Notes: generated by a model from the letters alone, not told the origin. A stretch of DNA of 64,000 bases from Planctomycetaceae bacterium (GCA_024742875.1 JANSXP010000019.1:1-64000), one strand, 5' to 3'. Positions 37,346-47,031 are shown, counted from the first letter of the stretch. Translations and numbers: made by a program.

Positions 37346-38161
37346 ATGAGCGAATCGGATTTTCTCTCCCAGTGCACAAGGTTCGAGCACACGTTTGACG
37401 GTGTGACCCATCTGGTTTTTGTCACCGGTTCCGGCCCGCCGCTGATTCTGCTGCACGAACTCGACGGGTTCAATGTGCCGTTCATCAAACTGGCGGAGAG
37501 ATTCTCCTGTGATTTCACCGTCTACGCTCCTTTGCTGTATGGCCGCGTGGGACGGCCGGAAGCGAAAAGCAAAGTGGGGCAGATCGTTGACGGCTTCCGC
37601 GGCTATTGGTGTATGCGCAAAGAGCTGTCCTTTCTCGCGACGGGCCGCACCGGCGTGATTGCCGGCTGGACGCGACATCTGGCGGAACGCGTCTCGCGAG
37701 AGTCTGACGGCCGCAGTGTCGGCATTGTGGGAATGTGCATGACGGGCGGTTTGGTCCTGGCGACTATCTCTCATCCTGCGATTGGTGCCGGCGTGTCAGC
37801 GCAGCCCAGCCTTCCACTGGCGATGTCTGTGCTGGGGACGATGCGTCGCCGCAGGGACTTTGGTCTGTCACCTGACGAAGTCGCGGCCATCAATCAGACG
37901 GAGACTCCCTTGCTGACGCTGCGATTCAGCGGGGATAGAATCTGCCCGGAAGAACGCATCTCGCAGATGGCAAAACAGATTCCGCACATGCAGGGACCAC
38001 CCGATTTTTTAAATGACGTCTGTGACCATCCGACTCTGACGGCCTGCTTCCGTCATCAACCAAAGAATGGGGCCGCTGAGGCTTCGGAAAAAGCCATTGC
38101 GGCAACGATCACCTTTTTGGCAGAACATCTGAATGTGGGGACGGACGAACCACGGTGTTAG
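37346..38161 (+). CDS. dienelactone hydrolase family alpha/beta hydrolase
   Basis: 271 residues from the ATG at 37346 (AGGA 8 nt upstream). LILLHELDGFNVPFIKLAERFSCDFTVYAPLLYGR is the usual strand/oxyanion region. The nucleophile elbow is GIVGMCMTGGLVLA (Cys131), a Cys as in genuine dienelactone hydrolases rather than the Ser of esterases. A SGDRICPEE Asp and a C-terminal histidine region (DHPTLTACFRHQP) complete the triad candidates. Adjacent genes do not build a chlorocatechol pathway, so the natural substrate is unclear. Confidence 0.82.
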   Translation: MSESDFLSQCTRFEHTFDGVTHLVFVTGSGPPLILLHELDGFNVPFIKLAERFSCDFTVYAPLLYGRVGRPEAKSKVGQIVDGFRGYWCMRKELSFLATGRTGVIAGWTRHLAERVSRESDGRSVGIVGMCMTGGLVLATISHPAIGAGVSAQPSLPLAMSVLGTMRRRRDFGLSPDEVAAINQTETPLLTLRFSGDRICPEERISQMAKQIPHMQGPPDFLNDVCDHPTLTACFRHQPKNGAAEASEKAIAATITFLAEHLNVGTDEPRC

Positions 38162-38177
38162 CGAACCACGGTGTTGA
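38146..38177. repeat. 16-bp tandem duplication containing the stop codon
   Basis: CGAACCACGGTGTTAG (38146-38161) is followed directly by CGAACCACGGTGTTGA (38162-38177). The TAG at the end of the first unit is the stop of the hydrolase gene, so the duplication probably fixed the present C terminus. Confidence 0.8.
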
Positions 38178-38512
38178 CAGACAGTAGGGTTGACCACGCG
38201 GCGGGGCCGGTTGACAGCCCTCAGGACAAATTTCGTTCTGCATGTGTCGGAAATTGTCTGCCACAGATCGTCGGAGTGCCGGGAGGCAGCCGCGGACAGG
38301 CTGTGTGTGTTGTCACGCACACGCAGAGGCGCTCGCGTTTGCGGGCAGTGCCACGTTTTGGCGTGTACCCTCTGCGACGTCGGGCCGCCGCGCCGTGGCG
38401 CACACGGACTGCGGAACTGCCGAACCGCCGGAATTTACCCGGCGACAGACGACGTCTATGATAGCACCTTCATCCGCGATGGCGGTGCTCCCTTATATTT
38501 GAGTAGACAACG
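38162..38512. other. intergenic region upstream of the sulfatase
   Basis: The 351-bp gap contains the second copy of the tandem unit and, near the sulfatase start, TATATT (38494-38499), a possible -10. A matching -35 is not evident. I see no RNA gene or terminator hairpin. Confidence 0.35.
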
Positions 38513-40528
38513 ATGGTCACAAAGCGAAACCGAGTCGATGAAACCCTGCGGACTTTGGCGCTGGGCCTGCTGTTGCTCACGGGACATCTCGCAGCGGCCG
38601 CACAGAATACTTCGGGCAGTCCCTCGATGCGACCTCCCAGCGTTGTGCTGATTCTGGCTGATGATCTGGGCTACAGTGACACCACCCTGTACGGCACCAC
38701 GTCACTGTATCGCACGCCGAACATCGAGCGTCTGGCAAAACGCGGCATGACGTTTAACCGCGCCTATTCTTCCAGCCCGCTGTGTTCGCCCACGCGGGCC
38801 AGCGTGCTGACGGGGCTGTCTCCGGCCCGGCACGGCATCACGGCGCCCAACTGCCACACGCCCAAAGTGGCCCTCAGGCCGCTCGTCAAATCCACAGGTC
38901 CCCCACAGCGTTTTTCCACCGTGCCCGATTCTGCCACGCGGCTGGACACGCAGCACTACACGCTGGCAGAAATGCTCCGCGATCACGGCTACGCCACTGG
39001 ACACTTTGGCAAATGGCATCTGGGGCCGGAACCCTATTCGCCTCTGGAACATGGTTTTGACATTGACATTCCGCACCACCCGGGACCGGGCCCCGCGGGC
39101 AGCTACGTCGCCCCCTGGAAGTTCGCGGATTTTGATCATGACCCGGACATCCCTGATCAACATCTGGAAGACCGCATGGCCAAAGAAGCGGTCGCCTTCA
39201 TGGAGGAGCATCAGCGCGAACCGTTCTTCCTGAACTACTGGATGTTCAGCGTGCATGCCCCGTTTGATGCCAAAGCCGATCTGATCAGGGCGTACAAAGA
39301 GCGGATTGATCCCGACTCCGCACAGCGCAGTCCCACCTACGCGGCCATGATAGAAAGTATGGATGATGCGGTGGGCACGCTGCTGGACACACTTGATCGG
39401 CTGCAACTCGCGGACAACACCATCATCATTTTTGCCTCTGACAACGGTGGCAATATGTACAACTTTGTCGATGGCGGGACGGCCACCAGCAACGCGCCTT
39501 TGCGCGGTGGCAAAGCGACGATGTATGAAGGGGGTGTGCGTGGCCCGGCCATTGTCGTGCAGCCTGGGAAAATCGCGGCCGGATCACGCAGCGACCAGAT
39601 CATCCAAAGCAGCGATTACTATCCCACGCTGCTCGAGATGCTGCAGCTGCCGGCGGCGCCCGGGCAGACGTTTGACGGCATCAGTATTGTGCCCGCACTG
39701 CAGGGCGGCATACTCCGTCGGGATTTCATTTTTACGTACTTCCCGCATGCCCCCAGCGTGCCGCAGTGGCTGCCTCCATCAGTCAGTGTGCACAGTGGCA
39801 ACTGGAAGCTGATTCGCATTTTTCATGGCGGCCCCAACGGGGCCCACCGCTATCAGCTGTTCAATCTGAAGCAGGACCTGGGAGAAAAACGGAACGTGGC
39901 GGATCAGTTTCCCGATGTGGTGCGAAAACTGGATGCCTCCATCGAGCAGCATTTGGCTCACACAAAGGCGGCGCGCCCGCTTCTCAATCCCAGCTATGAC
40001 GGCAGTTACAATCTGACGAAAGAAGGCGTGGCCGTACTGAAGGGCAAGCCGGGGCAGCCGACTGCTAAAGCGGGGCGACGGAAAGGGCCCGCTGCCGGAT
40101 CGAAAAAACGGCAACCGCTGGTGGCCGGCTGGCAGGCTGGTGGCACCTGCTCTTTGGTCAGTTCGCCTGACGGTTTGACGGTGAACAGCAGCGGCAAAGA
40201 TCCGTACTTCAGTTATCAGCTGAAACAGCGGCTGCCCGCCGGTACCTACCGCCTGCAGATCACGATGAAAAGCCAGTCCGGCGGTGGCGGACAGCTGTTC
40301 TGGCGTGAGGATGGCCAGCCGCGCTACTCCAAAGAATTCAGCCGTTCGTTTGACGTGACACATGACGGAAACCTGCACGCTTACGAACTGACGTTTGACA
40401 CACGTCAGCCGCTGGTGTCTGTTCGCGTCGATCCTTCACGCCGCGCCGGAGACATCACGGTCACCAGCATTTTACTTACCAACGCTGCCGGAGAGCGCGA
40501 AAATCTGTTGCCGACCGAGACTCGTTAA
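38513..40528 (+). CDS. arylsulfatase-type sulfatase with C-terminal extension
   Basis: 671 residues with a signal peptide ([20 protein letters not shown]). [21 protein letters not shown] provides the metal-binding aspartates, and [23 protein letters not shown] contains the CxPxR formylglycine site (Cys91 in the full-length numbering). HFGKWHLG is the second signature. The sulfatase core ends near residue 490; the rest ([54 protein letters not shown]...) is a beta-sandwich-like module that looks carbohydrate-binding. Needs formylglycine maturation by an FGE or anSME enzyme not in this window. Substrate is probably a sulfated polysaccharide, typical of marine planctomycetes. Confidence 0.9.
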   Translation: MVTKRNRVDETLRTLALGLLLLTGHLAAAAQNTSGSPSMRPPSVVLILADDLGYSDTTLYGTTSLYRTPNIERLAKRGMTFNRAYSSSPLCSPTRASVLTGLSPARHGITAPNCHTPKVALRPLVKSTGPPQRFSTVPDSATRLDTQHYTLAEMLRDHGYATGHFGKWHLGPEPYSPLEHGFDIDIPHHPGPGPAGSYVAPWKFADFDHDPDIPDQHLEDRMAKEAVAFMEEHQREPFFLNYWMFSVHAPFDAKADLIRAYKERIDPDSAQRSPTYAAMIESMDDAVGTLLDTLDRLQLADNTIIIFASDNGGNMYNFVDGGTATSNAPLRGGKATMYEGGVRGPAIVVQPGKIAAGSRSDQIIQSSDYYPTLLEMLQLPAAPGQTFDGISIVPALQGGILRRDFIFTYFPHAPSVPQWLPPSVSVHSGNWKLIRIFHGGPNGAHRYQLFNLKQDLGEKRNVADQFPDVVRKLDASIEQHLAHTKAARPLLNPSYDGSYNLTKEGVAVLKGKPGQPTAKAGRRKGPAAGSKKRQPLVAGWQAGGTCSLVSSPDGLTVNSSGKDPYFSYQLKQRLPAGTYRLQITMKSQSGGGGQLFWREDGQPRYSKEFSRSFDVTHDGNLHAYELTFDTRQPLVSVRVDPSRRAGDITVTSILLTNAAGERENLLPTETR

Positions 40529-40568
40529 CGGCGGCACCACCGTGTCTGGCTGACGAGCAGCCCGTTTT

Positions 40569-40588
40569 CGGCAGTTCGCCGTTTTTTT
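40569..40588 (+). terminator. weak intrinsic terminator after the sulfatase
   Basis: CGGC-AGTTC-GCCG followed by seven T. The stem is only 4 bp, so its strength is doubtful, but it lies 41 bp after the sulfatase stop and before the next gene on the same strand. Confidence 0.35.
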
Positions 40589-40670
40589 GCAGATTGTCAG
40601 TGGCGCTGCCGGGCGGGAGCGCAGTTCTTAAGACAGGCAACTGTTCAACTACTGCAAAAAGGGCTCGGTC

Positions 40671-41426
40671 ATGAAACGATTTGTCATTCTGATCTACGGG
40701 CTGTTGTGCTACGCCATCGGGCTGGGGAGCCTGGTGTACATGATGGGCTGGCTGGGAAATGTGGTCGTTCCACGGTCGATCGACTCCGAACCCACGGCAC
40801 CGTTGATCACGGCCGCCGTGGTCAACCTGGGACTGTTCGTGATGTTTGGCGTGCAGCACAGCGTGATGGCGCGTCCCTTTTTTAAACAATGGCTGACGCG
40901 GATTGTGCCAGAGTCTGCCGAACGCAGCACCTTCATTTTGTGTTCGGGGGTGGCCGTCACGCTGCTGATGATGTTCTGGCAGCCGATGGGCATCACGATC
41001 TGGGAATTCGAGAATACCGTCGCTGTTCGTGTCATCTGTGCCGTGTTTGGTTTGGGCTGGGCCATTCTGGTGGGCTCCACGTTTGTGCTCAATCATTACG
41101 ATTTGTTTGGGCTGCGACAGGTGTGGCTGCAGTTTCGACAGCAACCCTACACGGTGCTGCCGTTTGCCACGCCTGGACCCTACCGACTCGTGCGGCATCC
41201 CATCTATGTGGGCTGGATTGTGCTGGCCTGGGCGGCTCCCGTGATGACGCTGGCTCATTTTGCGTTTGCCGCCCTCACAACCTGGTACATCCTGATGGCG
41301 ATTCCCCTGGAAGAACGCGATCTGAAGTCGTTTCACCCGGTTGACTACGAGCGATATCAGCAGTCCACTCCGATGTTGATTCCCCGTCTGTCCGGTGGGC
41401 GTTCCGAGTCGGCCGCTTCCCTGTAA
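40671..41426 (+). CDS. mddA: MddA-like methanethiol S-methyltransferase (NnrU/ICMT superfamily)
   Basis: 251 residues with about six membrane helices (FVILIYGLLCYAIGLGSLVYMMGWLG, PLITAAVVNLGLFVMFGVQHSVMA, STFILCSGVAVTLLMMFW, ICAVFGLGWAILVGSTFVLNHYDLFGLRQVW). The C-terminal GPYRLVRHPIYVGWIVLAWAAPVMTLAHFAFA is the SAM/isoprenylcysteine-methyltransferase-like core found in NnrU and MddA. The FVLNHYDLFGLRQVWLQFR stretch and the overall size match MddA, which methylates methanethiol to dimethyl sulfide. Distinction from other NnrU-like members rests on these features only. Confidence 0.68.
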   Translation: MKRFVILIYGLLCYAIGLGSLVYMMGWLGNVVVPRSIDSEPTAPLITAAVVNLGLFVMFGVQHSVMARPFFKQWLTRIVPESAERSTFILCSGVAVTLLMMFWQPMGITIWEFENTVAVRVICAVFGLGWAILVGSTFVLNHYDLFGLRQVWLQFRQQPYTVLPFATPGPYRLVRHPIYVGWIVLAWAAPVMTLAHFAFAALTTWYILMAIPLEERDLKSFHPVDYERYQQSTPMLIPRLSGGRSESAASL

Positions 41427-41554
41427 GCTGCGGAGCTGCCGTATCGCGGCAGCCAGGGGCAGTCATCAGTCATCGGTGGCCCCTTTTTTCCTGATTGGTG
41501 ATGTGAAAGGGACGAACTATCGCAGTGCGTCCGCCAAACCTTCAGAATGCACGT

Positions 41555-42178
41555 ATGACCAGCGACTGTGAAACAGAGGCCCTGCTCGAACGTGCGGATG
41601 CCGGAGATCCGCACGCTCTGGGGGAACTGCTGGAACGCCACCGCGAACGCCTGCTGCAAATCGTCAGTTTTCGGATGGATGCCCGCGTGAAACCCAGAGT
41701 GGACCCCGCGGACGTGGTTCAGGACGCTTTTGTCGAAGCCACTCATCGTGTCACGCAGCAGCAGCGGGACGCGCGTTTGCCTGTATTCCTGTGGCTGAGG
41801 CTGCTCACGCTGCAGTGTCTGGCCGTCCAGCATCGTCGACATTTGGGTGCGCAGGCGCGAGACGCGGATCGAGAGGTTTCCATATTCACAGGTCCCCTGC
41901 CGCAGGCGACCTCTGCTGTGATCGCCGCCCAGTTGCTGGGGGGACTGACGAGTCCCTCTCAGGCGGCCATCCGCATGGAGACCCGGCTGGCGGTGGAAGA
42001 GCGACTCAATCAGATGGACGCCACCGATCGGGAAGTGCTGGTGCTGCGACATTTTGAGAAACTGTCCAACCACGAAACCGCACGCGTTCTCGGGCTGCAG
42101 CCATCAGCCGCCAGCAATCGATTCATTCGAGCCTTGAAAAAGCTCAAGACTCAACTGCAGGAAGTGGGGCTGGGCTAA
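41555..42178 (+). CDS. ECF-type RNA polymerase sigma factor
   Basis: 207 residues from the ATG at 41555; a GTG at 41525 is the alternative start. Region 2 is ALGELLERHRERLLQIVSFRMDARVKPRVDPADVVQDAFVEATHRV, the planctomycete ECF pattern (DASDVVQ...), and region 4 is RLAVEERLNQMDATDREVLVLRHFEKLSNHETARVLGLQPSAASNRFIRALKKLKTQL. The stop TAA shares its last A with the ATG of the downstream kinase gene (TAATG), indicating coupled translation. No anti-sigma factor is present, so control may come through the linked kinase. Confidence 0.9.
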   Translation: MTSDCETEALLERADAGDPHALGELLERHRERLLQIVSFRMDARVKPRVDPADVVQDAFVEATHRVTQQQRDARLPVFLWLRLLTLQCLAVQHRRHLGAQARDADREVSIFTGPLPQATSAVIAAQLLGGLTSPSQAAIRMETRLAVEERLNQMDATDREVLVLRHFEKLSNHETARVLGLQPSAASNRFIRALKKLKTQLQEVGLG

Positions 42179-45100
42179 TGTCTGCCAGTGATCATCCCCG
42201 CGATGCCTCGGCCGCGGATCAGGCCAGCGGTGCACAGCATGCCGATTTTCAGAATGCCGCCTGTCTGGTGGATGAACTGGCGGAAGATTATCTCGCGCGA
42301 CTGCGGTCGGGAGAACGGCCGACCATCGCCGAATACACGTCCGCCCATCCGCAGCTGGCCGCTGAGATTCAGGACGTGTTTCGCACGCTGGCTATGCTGG
42401 AGGACTTCGCCCCCGATCATCGTCACGAGTCCGGTCCTGTGCGTGCCGGCAGGATGCCCGATCAGGTGGGCGAATACCGCGTCCTGCGTGAGCTGGGCCG
42501 TGGTGGGATGGGCGTTGTCTATGAAGCCGAACATCTGGCGATGCGGCGGCGCGTCGCGCTGAAGGTGCTGCATGCACGGACGTTGCATCAAACGCACGAT
42601 CTGCAGCGTTTCCAGCGGGAGGCGCGGGCGGCCGGCCGACTGCACCACACAAATATCGTGCCTGTGTTTGAAGTGGGGACCGATGGGGACACTCACTATT
42701 ACGCCATGCAGTGCATCCGCGGGCAGAATCTCGATCTGGTGATTGCCGATCTGAAACGATTGCAGCAGCCGGCGAGTGACCAGGCCACTGCGGTGGTGCA
42801 CGCTCAAAGTGAGTCAGCGGCCACTGCGGCCGCCTGTCTGCTGACGGGCAGTTTTCAGGCGTCGGATGTGTCGGCGACTGGGGGATCGGACGGCGAAGAA
42901 CTCGTGGACCGGGCGGACGAACGTGTGAAAAACAGCGGGCAGGATCCTGTCGCCGCCAGCCGGTCGTCCCATCGGCCCCGGCACACGCTTCGCCAGGGAG
43001 CATCCGGAACGGCGGCGGACACAGAACCGATGACGCCGTTATCGCAGGAAGAACTGCAGTCGTCAGAGCTGTCACGCATTGGCGAGCCGACGGAGAGCTA
43101 CTTCCATCGTGTGGGGCGTATCGGCGCTCAGGTGGCGGAGGCACTGGCCTACGCGCATGAGCACGGCATCCTGCATCGTGACATCAAGCCGGCCAATCTG
43201 ATTCTGGACACGGAAGGGACCGTGTGGGTCACCGACTTTGGCCTGGCACGCAGTGAAGAGGACAATCTGACGAACACCGGAGACATTGTCGGCACGCTGC
43301 GGTATATGGCGCCTGAACGACTGCGGGGGCGAGCTGATGGCCGCTCGGATGTTTACAGTCTGGGCCTGACGCTGTATGAGTTGTGCACACTGCGCTACGC
43401 GTTTGACAGCGCCGATCGCTCTGATCTGCTGCGGCAGATCAACCGAGCCGACATCCTGCGGCCCCGCGTGATCAATCCGGCCATCCCCCGCGATCTGGAA
43501 ACCATCGTTCTGAAGAGTCTGCAGCAGGATCCGTCTGCCCGGTATGCGTCGGCAGAGCTGCTGGCCGAAGACCTGCGGCGATTCGTTTCGGATGTCCCCA
43601 TTCTGGCGCGGCGGGCGTCGTTGACCGAACAGACCATCCGCTGGATGCGTCGCAATCCGGTGCTGGGCAGTCTGGTGAGCACCATCTGCCTTCTGCTGTG
43701 CGTCGTGGTGGCCGGCGCTGTCTGGTTTGCGGTCGATGCCGGCCGACAGGCCATCCGACTGGCTGACGAAACCAGTCGGGCCCGCGCGGCTGAGCGAGAC
43801 GCGCAGGCCGTCAGTCTGGAGTCGCGACGGACGCTGTTTGATTCGTTCCTGAATCAGGCCCGCGCGAGTCGCTGGAGTGGGCGTCGTGGTCAGCGGTTCG
43901 AAACACTACGGGCCGTACGTCAGGCGGCCGAACTGCTGCCCACCCTGCAACTGACAGGGCAGGATGTTCGGCGGCAGCAGGCGCTGCTGCGCAGTGAGGC
44001 CATTGCCGCGCTGCCGCTGGTGGACGTGGAACGGCAGACCGTGTGGCCGGCGGACAGCCGAGCTCGCTGCACGGTCAGCCCGGATGGCCGCCGCGTGGCG
44101 TCCTGCGATTCCCAGGGGCGTGTGTCTGTGTTTGATGGTCGCACCGGTCAGCCCGTGTGCCGGCTGCAGGGACCTGTCGTGACGGGCTGGCGGACCGTTT
44201 TCAATCAGGACGCCACGATTCTGGCTGTGCTGTTTCATCCGGCGTCGCCCGCGAAGGATTATCAGCTGCGCGTCTGGGACACCACAAGCCGAGAGGAACT
44301 GCTGGCGATTGACGCGGGTGTCGATCGCTGCGTGCTCGATTTTCATCCGGATGGTTCGCTCATCTTTATGCGCGACGATTTGTCACTGTCCCGCTGGGAG
44401 CGAGGTGGCGGCCTGACGCCACTGGGCACGAGGCTCTTCAGCCAGCCCAGTCATCTGCTGATCGATTCGTTCGGCCGTTTGCTGACGGCGATTGGCCGTC
44501 GGGTGGAAATTCGCAGAACCGTCACTGACAAGCTGCCCGACCGCACCGTCGAATTTCCCGGGCGAGTGCATGTGTTCGCTCTGCACAAACATCGTCTCGC
44601 TGTCGCATGTGCCGATGATCGGGCTTACCTGCATGATCTGACTACCGACGAACGACGTTCTTTCGAGGGGCACCTCAGCAATGTCACGTCGGTTCGCTTC
44701 GCCGCAGCAGGAAAGCTGTTGCTGACCGGCAGCTGGGACGAACGTCTGCATGTTTATGACAGTACCACCGGGCAGCGGCGTTTGCAGCTGGAAGGCTACG
44801 ACCTCGCCCAGGGACAGCACATGATCACCGATCGTGTGCATCTGACCAGACCCGCCATTGAGCACGGCATCTGGAAATTTGCCAGCGGTGACGCGTTCGA
44901 TTTCATTCCGGTCTCGACGGACGGAGATTTTCGCGACGTCGCCGCGCATCCCAGCCAGCCTCACGTGATTGCTGTCGCAGGTCCGGATCTGAGTTTCTGG
45001 AACACGGACACTCACACGTGCCTGGCTCGTTTTGCCATTCGCTGTTTTGACGCCGAGTTTTCGGCGGACGGGCGAGCGATCTATGTGGGGGGCGTTGGCA

Positions 45101-45858
45101 GCGATCCGTGCTACCGCTGTCAGCTTTCGGACCTGGGGCAATCCGCCGACGACCCGTCCCGGTGGCAGATCGACGCGCCCAAAGTCCTCGACTGGGTTCC
45201 CGCCGCCATCACACCGGGGCTGGGTCAGCATCTGGCTTTGAACGCTGCCGGCAATCGCATGGCAATCAAGCACGGGGCGACTGATGTCGTGATTATGGAT
45301 TTGGTCGCTCGGCAGGAGGTGGCGCGAGTCGGCGGCCATGCGCGTCGCGCCACGCTAAGTTTAAGTCCCGATGGCCACACGCTGGTGACCGGAGCCTGGC
45401 ACGGCAGTGGAGTGCGCGTCTGGAATCTGCAGGACGGAACTGACCGGGATTTGCTGCCGGACTCCGGCAATTCGTGGTCGCAATTCACTCCGGACGGCCG
45501 CTGGCTGTTTGTTTCCAGTGAGCAGGGGTGTTTTCGCTGGGAGACTTCCACGTGGCAGCGACTGGCTCTCAACGACGAGCGGTTTGACAGCCGGGAACGT
45601 CCCGTGGCGATCAGCCCTGACGGTCGCCTGGCCGTGCTGACCAGTACCCGCTATGTGCCGCGACTGGTGGATGTGGCGTCCGGAGAGACCATCGGCTTGC
45701 TGCAGGCGCCGGTGCGTGGCGTGGGATTTTCTGCGTTTAACTGCGACGGAACGCGTCTGCTGAGTGCGGTCGACAGTGGCGTCAAGATCTGGGACATCAC
45801 TGCCATCACCCGCGAACTGACAGACTGCGGTCTGTCGCTGTCCGCCAAGGGGCACTGA
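42178..45858 (+). CDS. Ser/Thr protein kinase with transmembrane segment and WD40-like C-terminal propeller
   Basis: 1226 residues. The kinase domain (about 98-470) has the glycine loop LGRGGMGVVYEAEHLAMRRRVALKVL (Lys129), catalytic HRDIKPANLIL (Asp335) and DFGLARSEE (about 353). Between the N lobe and the catalytic loop is an insertion of about 100 polar residues (198-300) that is absent from standard Hanks kinases. One membrane helix follows (GSLVSTICLLLCVVVAGAVWFAV, about 497-519), then a large C-terminal part (about 520-1226) with WD40-like repeats such as RVSVFDGRTGQPVCRLQGP, ERLHVYDSTTGQRRLQLEG and GVRVWNLQDGTDRDLLP. The propeller is outside the cytoplasm if the topology is N-in. It is translated with the upstream ECF factor, the usual planctomycete partnership. 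Confidence 0.93.
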   Translation: MSASDHPRDASAADQASGAQHADFQNAACLVDELAEDYLARLRSGERPTIAEYTSAHPQLAAEIQDVFRTLAMLEDFAPDHRHESGPVRAGRMPDQVGEYRVLRELGRGGMGVVYEAEHLAMRRRVALKVLHARTLHQTHDLQRFQREARAAGRLHHTNIVPVFEVGTDGDTHYYAMQCIRGQNLDLVIADLKRLQQPASDQATAVVHAQSESAATAAACLLTGSFQASDVSATGGSDGEELVDRADERVKNSGQDPVAASRSSHRPRHTLRQGASGTAADTEPMTPLSQEELQSSELSRIGEPTESYFHRVGRIGAQVAEALAYAHEHGILHRDIKPANLILDTEGTVWVTDFGLARSEEDNLTNTGDIVGTLRYMAPERLRGRADGRSDVYSLGLTLYELCTLRYAFDSADRSDLLRQINRADILRPRVINPAIPRDLETIVLKSLQQDPSARYASAELLAEDLRRFVSDVPILARRASLTEQTIRWMRRNPVLGSLVSTICLLLCVVVAGAVWFAVDAGRQAIRLADETSRARAAERDAQAVSLESRRTLFDSFLNQARASRWSGRRGQRFETLRAVRQAAELLPTLQLTGQDVRRQQALLRSEAIAALPLVDVERQTVWPADSRARCTVSPDGRRVASCDSQGRVSVFDGRTGQPVCRLQGPVVTGWRTVFNQDATILAVLFHPASPAKDYQLRVWDTTSREELLAIDAGVDRCVLDFHPDGSLIFMRDDLSLSRWERGGGLTPLGTRLFSQPSHLLIDSFGRLLTAIGRRVEIRRTVTDKLPDRTVEFPGRVHVFALHKHRLAVACADDRAYLHDLTTDERRSFEGHLSNVTSVRFAAAGKLLLTGSWDERLHVYDSTTGQRRLQLEGYDLAQGQHMITDRVHLTRPAIEHGIWKFASGDAFDFIPVSTDGDFRDVAAHPSQPHVIAVAGPDLSFWNTDTHTCLARFAIRCFDAEFSADGRAIYVGGVGSDPCYRCQLSDLGQSADDPSRWQIDAPKVLDWVPAAITPGLGQHLALNAAGNRMAIKHGATDVVIMDLVARQEVARVGGHARRATLSLSPDGHTLVTGAWHGSGVRVWNLQDGTDRDLLPDSGNSWSQFTPDGRWLFVSSEQGCFRWETSTWQRLALNDERFDSRERPVAISPDGRLAVLTSTRYVPRLVDVASGETIGLLQAPVRGVGFSAFNCDGTRLLSAVDSGVKIWDITAITRELTDCGLSLSAKGH

Positions 45859-45937
45859 TGAGCAGCGGCCACCCGAATCCACAAACGGCGGAATTCCACT
45901 CCCTGTCGAATCGTCCGACTGACTGCTCGAACACAAA

Positions 45938-45968
45938 CAGCCGTCGAGTTCCGTGAAGACGACGGCTG
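45938..45968 (+). terminator. hairpin after the kinase gene
   Basis: CAGCCGTCG (45938-45946) pairs with CGACGGCTG (45960-45968), a perfect 9-bp stem with a 13-nt loop, 80 bp past the kinase stop. No T-tract follows, so it may be an RNA-stability element rather than a true terminator. Confidence 0.45.
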
Positions 45969-46152
45969 CCGGATTCGAGTCTCTGGCAGCATGTTGTGTC
46001 GACTTAGTGACAGGTTGCTGCCCGAATGGCCCCAATTTCTTGTCCGGCTCTGGGCAACAAGGGGGCAACAAAATCTGAAAAGTCACAATTTTTTGTCGGC
46101 TGGCATCTGCTACTGCGAGTGACGTGTCACACGCCAGGCAGTCGGCTGTCGG

Positions 46153-46680
46153 TCAGGACGCGGTGGTCGAATTTGCCTCGTCGGTCCCGCGCTGGCGACG
46201 TCGTCGGTACCAACCACCGACGCCCAGGCAGAGAATCAGAGGCGCCATGCCAGGCTCAGGAACACATTGCTGTGTGCCGGCCATGAAACCGCATTCACCT
46301 CAGCGGCCGTCAGGGCATTGTCGTAAATCCGAAATTCGTTGATGCTGCCAATCAGGAATGGATCCGCGAATTGAGAACGCCCCAGGTAGTTGCTCGTTGT
46401 GTTTCCCAGACTCGACGGGGTGAGTGTGACTCCAGAACTGGTGGCGACCAGGCTTCCGTTGATGTAGATGCCGGCGATATCTGTCGCTGCATCAATTGTC
46501 ACTGCATAGTGGGTTTCCATATTCAGCGGGAACTGATCTGCACTTATGACCGACTGTTGGCCCGGTATTCCGGTGGACGAGATCGAGAATTCCATGCCAT
46601 CTGGACCGCCTGCGTCCGTGGTCAGGAACATGTACTCAGTGGTGTTGACGCTGGTGGCCACTGAAATGACGGCACCCGCA
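46153..46680 (-). pseudogene. C-terminal half of a LamG/PEP-CTERM protein, frameshifted
   Basis: On the reverse strand NTTEYMFLTTDAGGPDGMEFSIS...HYAVTIDAATDIAGIYINGSLVATSSG...NYLGRSQFADPFLIGSINEFRIYDNALTAAEVNA is the C-terminal half of a LamG-like (concanavalin A-like) domain. In that frame it then ends without an anchor. In the next frame the DNA encodes QQCVPEPGMAPLILCLGVGGWYRRRRQRGTDEA, a PEP-CTERM sorting tail (VPEP, hydrophobic helix, arginine cluster), so a single-base frameshift separates domain and anchor. There is no N-terminal half upstream in this orientation; that half lies on the other strand at 46660-46932. A left-hand stop in the PEP-CTERM frame is at 46153-46155. The gene is therefore broken. 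Confidence 0.75.
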
Positions 46681-47031
46681 ACCACCACGGCAGAGCTGAT
46701 CCACCAATATTGCTTCACCGAAGATGCCACAGACTTTGTCGGCAGTTCCAACGCGACATTACACGGCGGTGCCTCGATTGTCGGTGGCCAGCTGGTGCTT
46801 GACGGTGTTGACGACTACGCCTCGCTCCCCATTGGTGCCACGATCGCTGCCGCCAATTCAGTGACCATCGAAGGTTGGGCAACGGTCACAGAAAATCGAA
46901 CCTGGTCGCGGCTATTCGACTTTGGAAGCGCTGTAAGACCAATCAGTGAAGTCTCATTGGGGGGTACCTCGTCGCTCAACCAAAAGATTCACGACCCGAT
47001 CGGATTTTCGCTGGTGGCAGCGATAAGCTAA
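46660..47031 (+). pseudogene. N-terminal half of a LamG domain, inverted relative to its C-terminal half
   Basis: On the forward strand APATTTAELIHQYCFTEDATDFVGSSNATLHGGASIVGGQLVLDGVDDYASLPIGATIAAANSVTIEGWATVTENRTWSRLFDFG is the N-terminal half of a planctomycete LamG domain, following the normal end of a signal peptide (APATTTA|ELIHQ). It stops matching near 46932 and runs to a stop at 47031 as unrelated sequence. No full signal peptide is present. Together with the reverse-strand half this is one domain split head-to-head. Confidence 0.7.

Noticed and set aside
44383-45339. 318-codon reverse ORF
   Set aside because: Antisense to the WD40 part of the kinase gene.
45965-45992. GCCGGATTCGAGTCTCTGGC resembling a tRNA T-stem loop
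   Set aside because: Forms a small hairpin next to the kinase terminator but no cloverleaf.
46930-46960. Invertible promoter or phase-switch hypothesis for the LamG locus
   Set aside because: No long inverted repeats at the junctions and no adjacent site-specific recombinase; kept only as an unlikely alternative.
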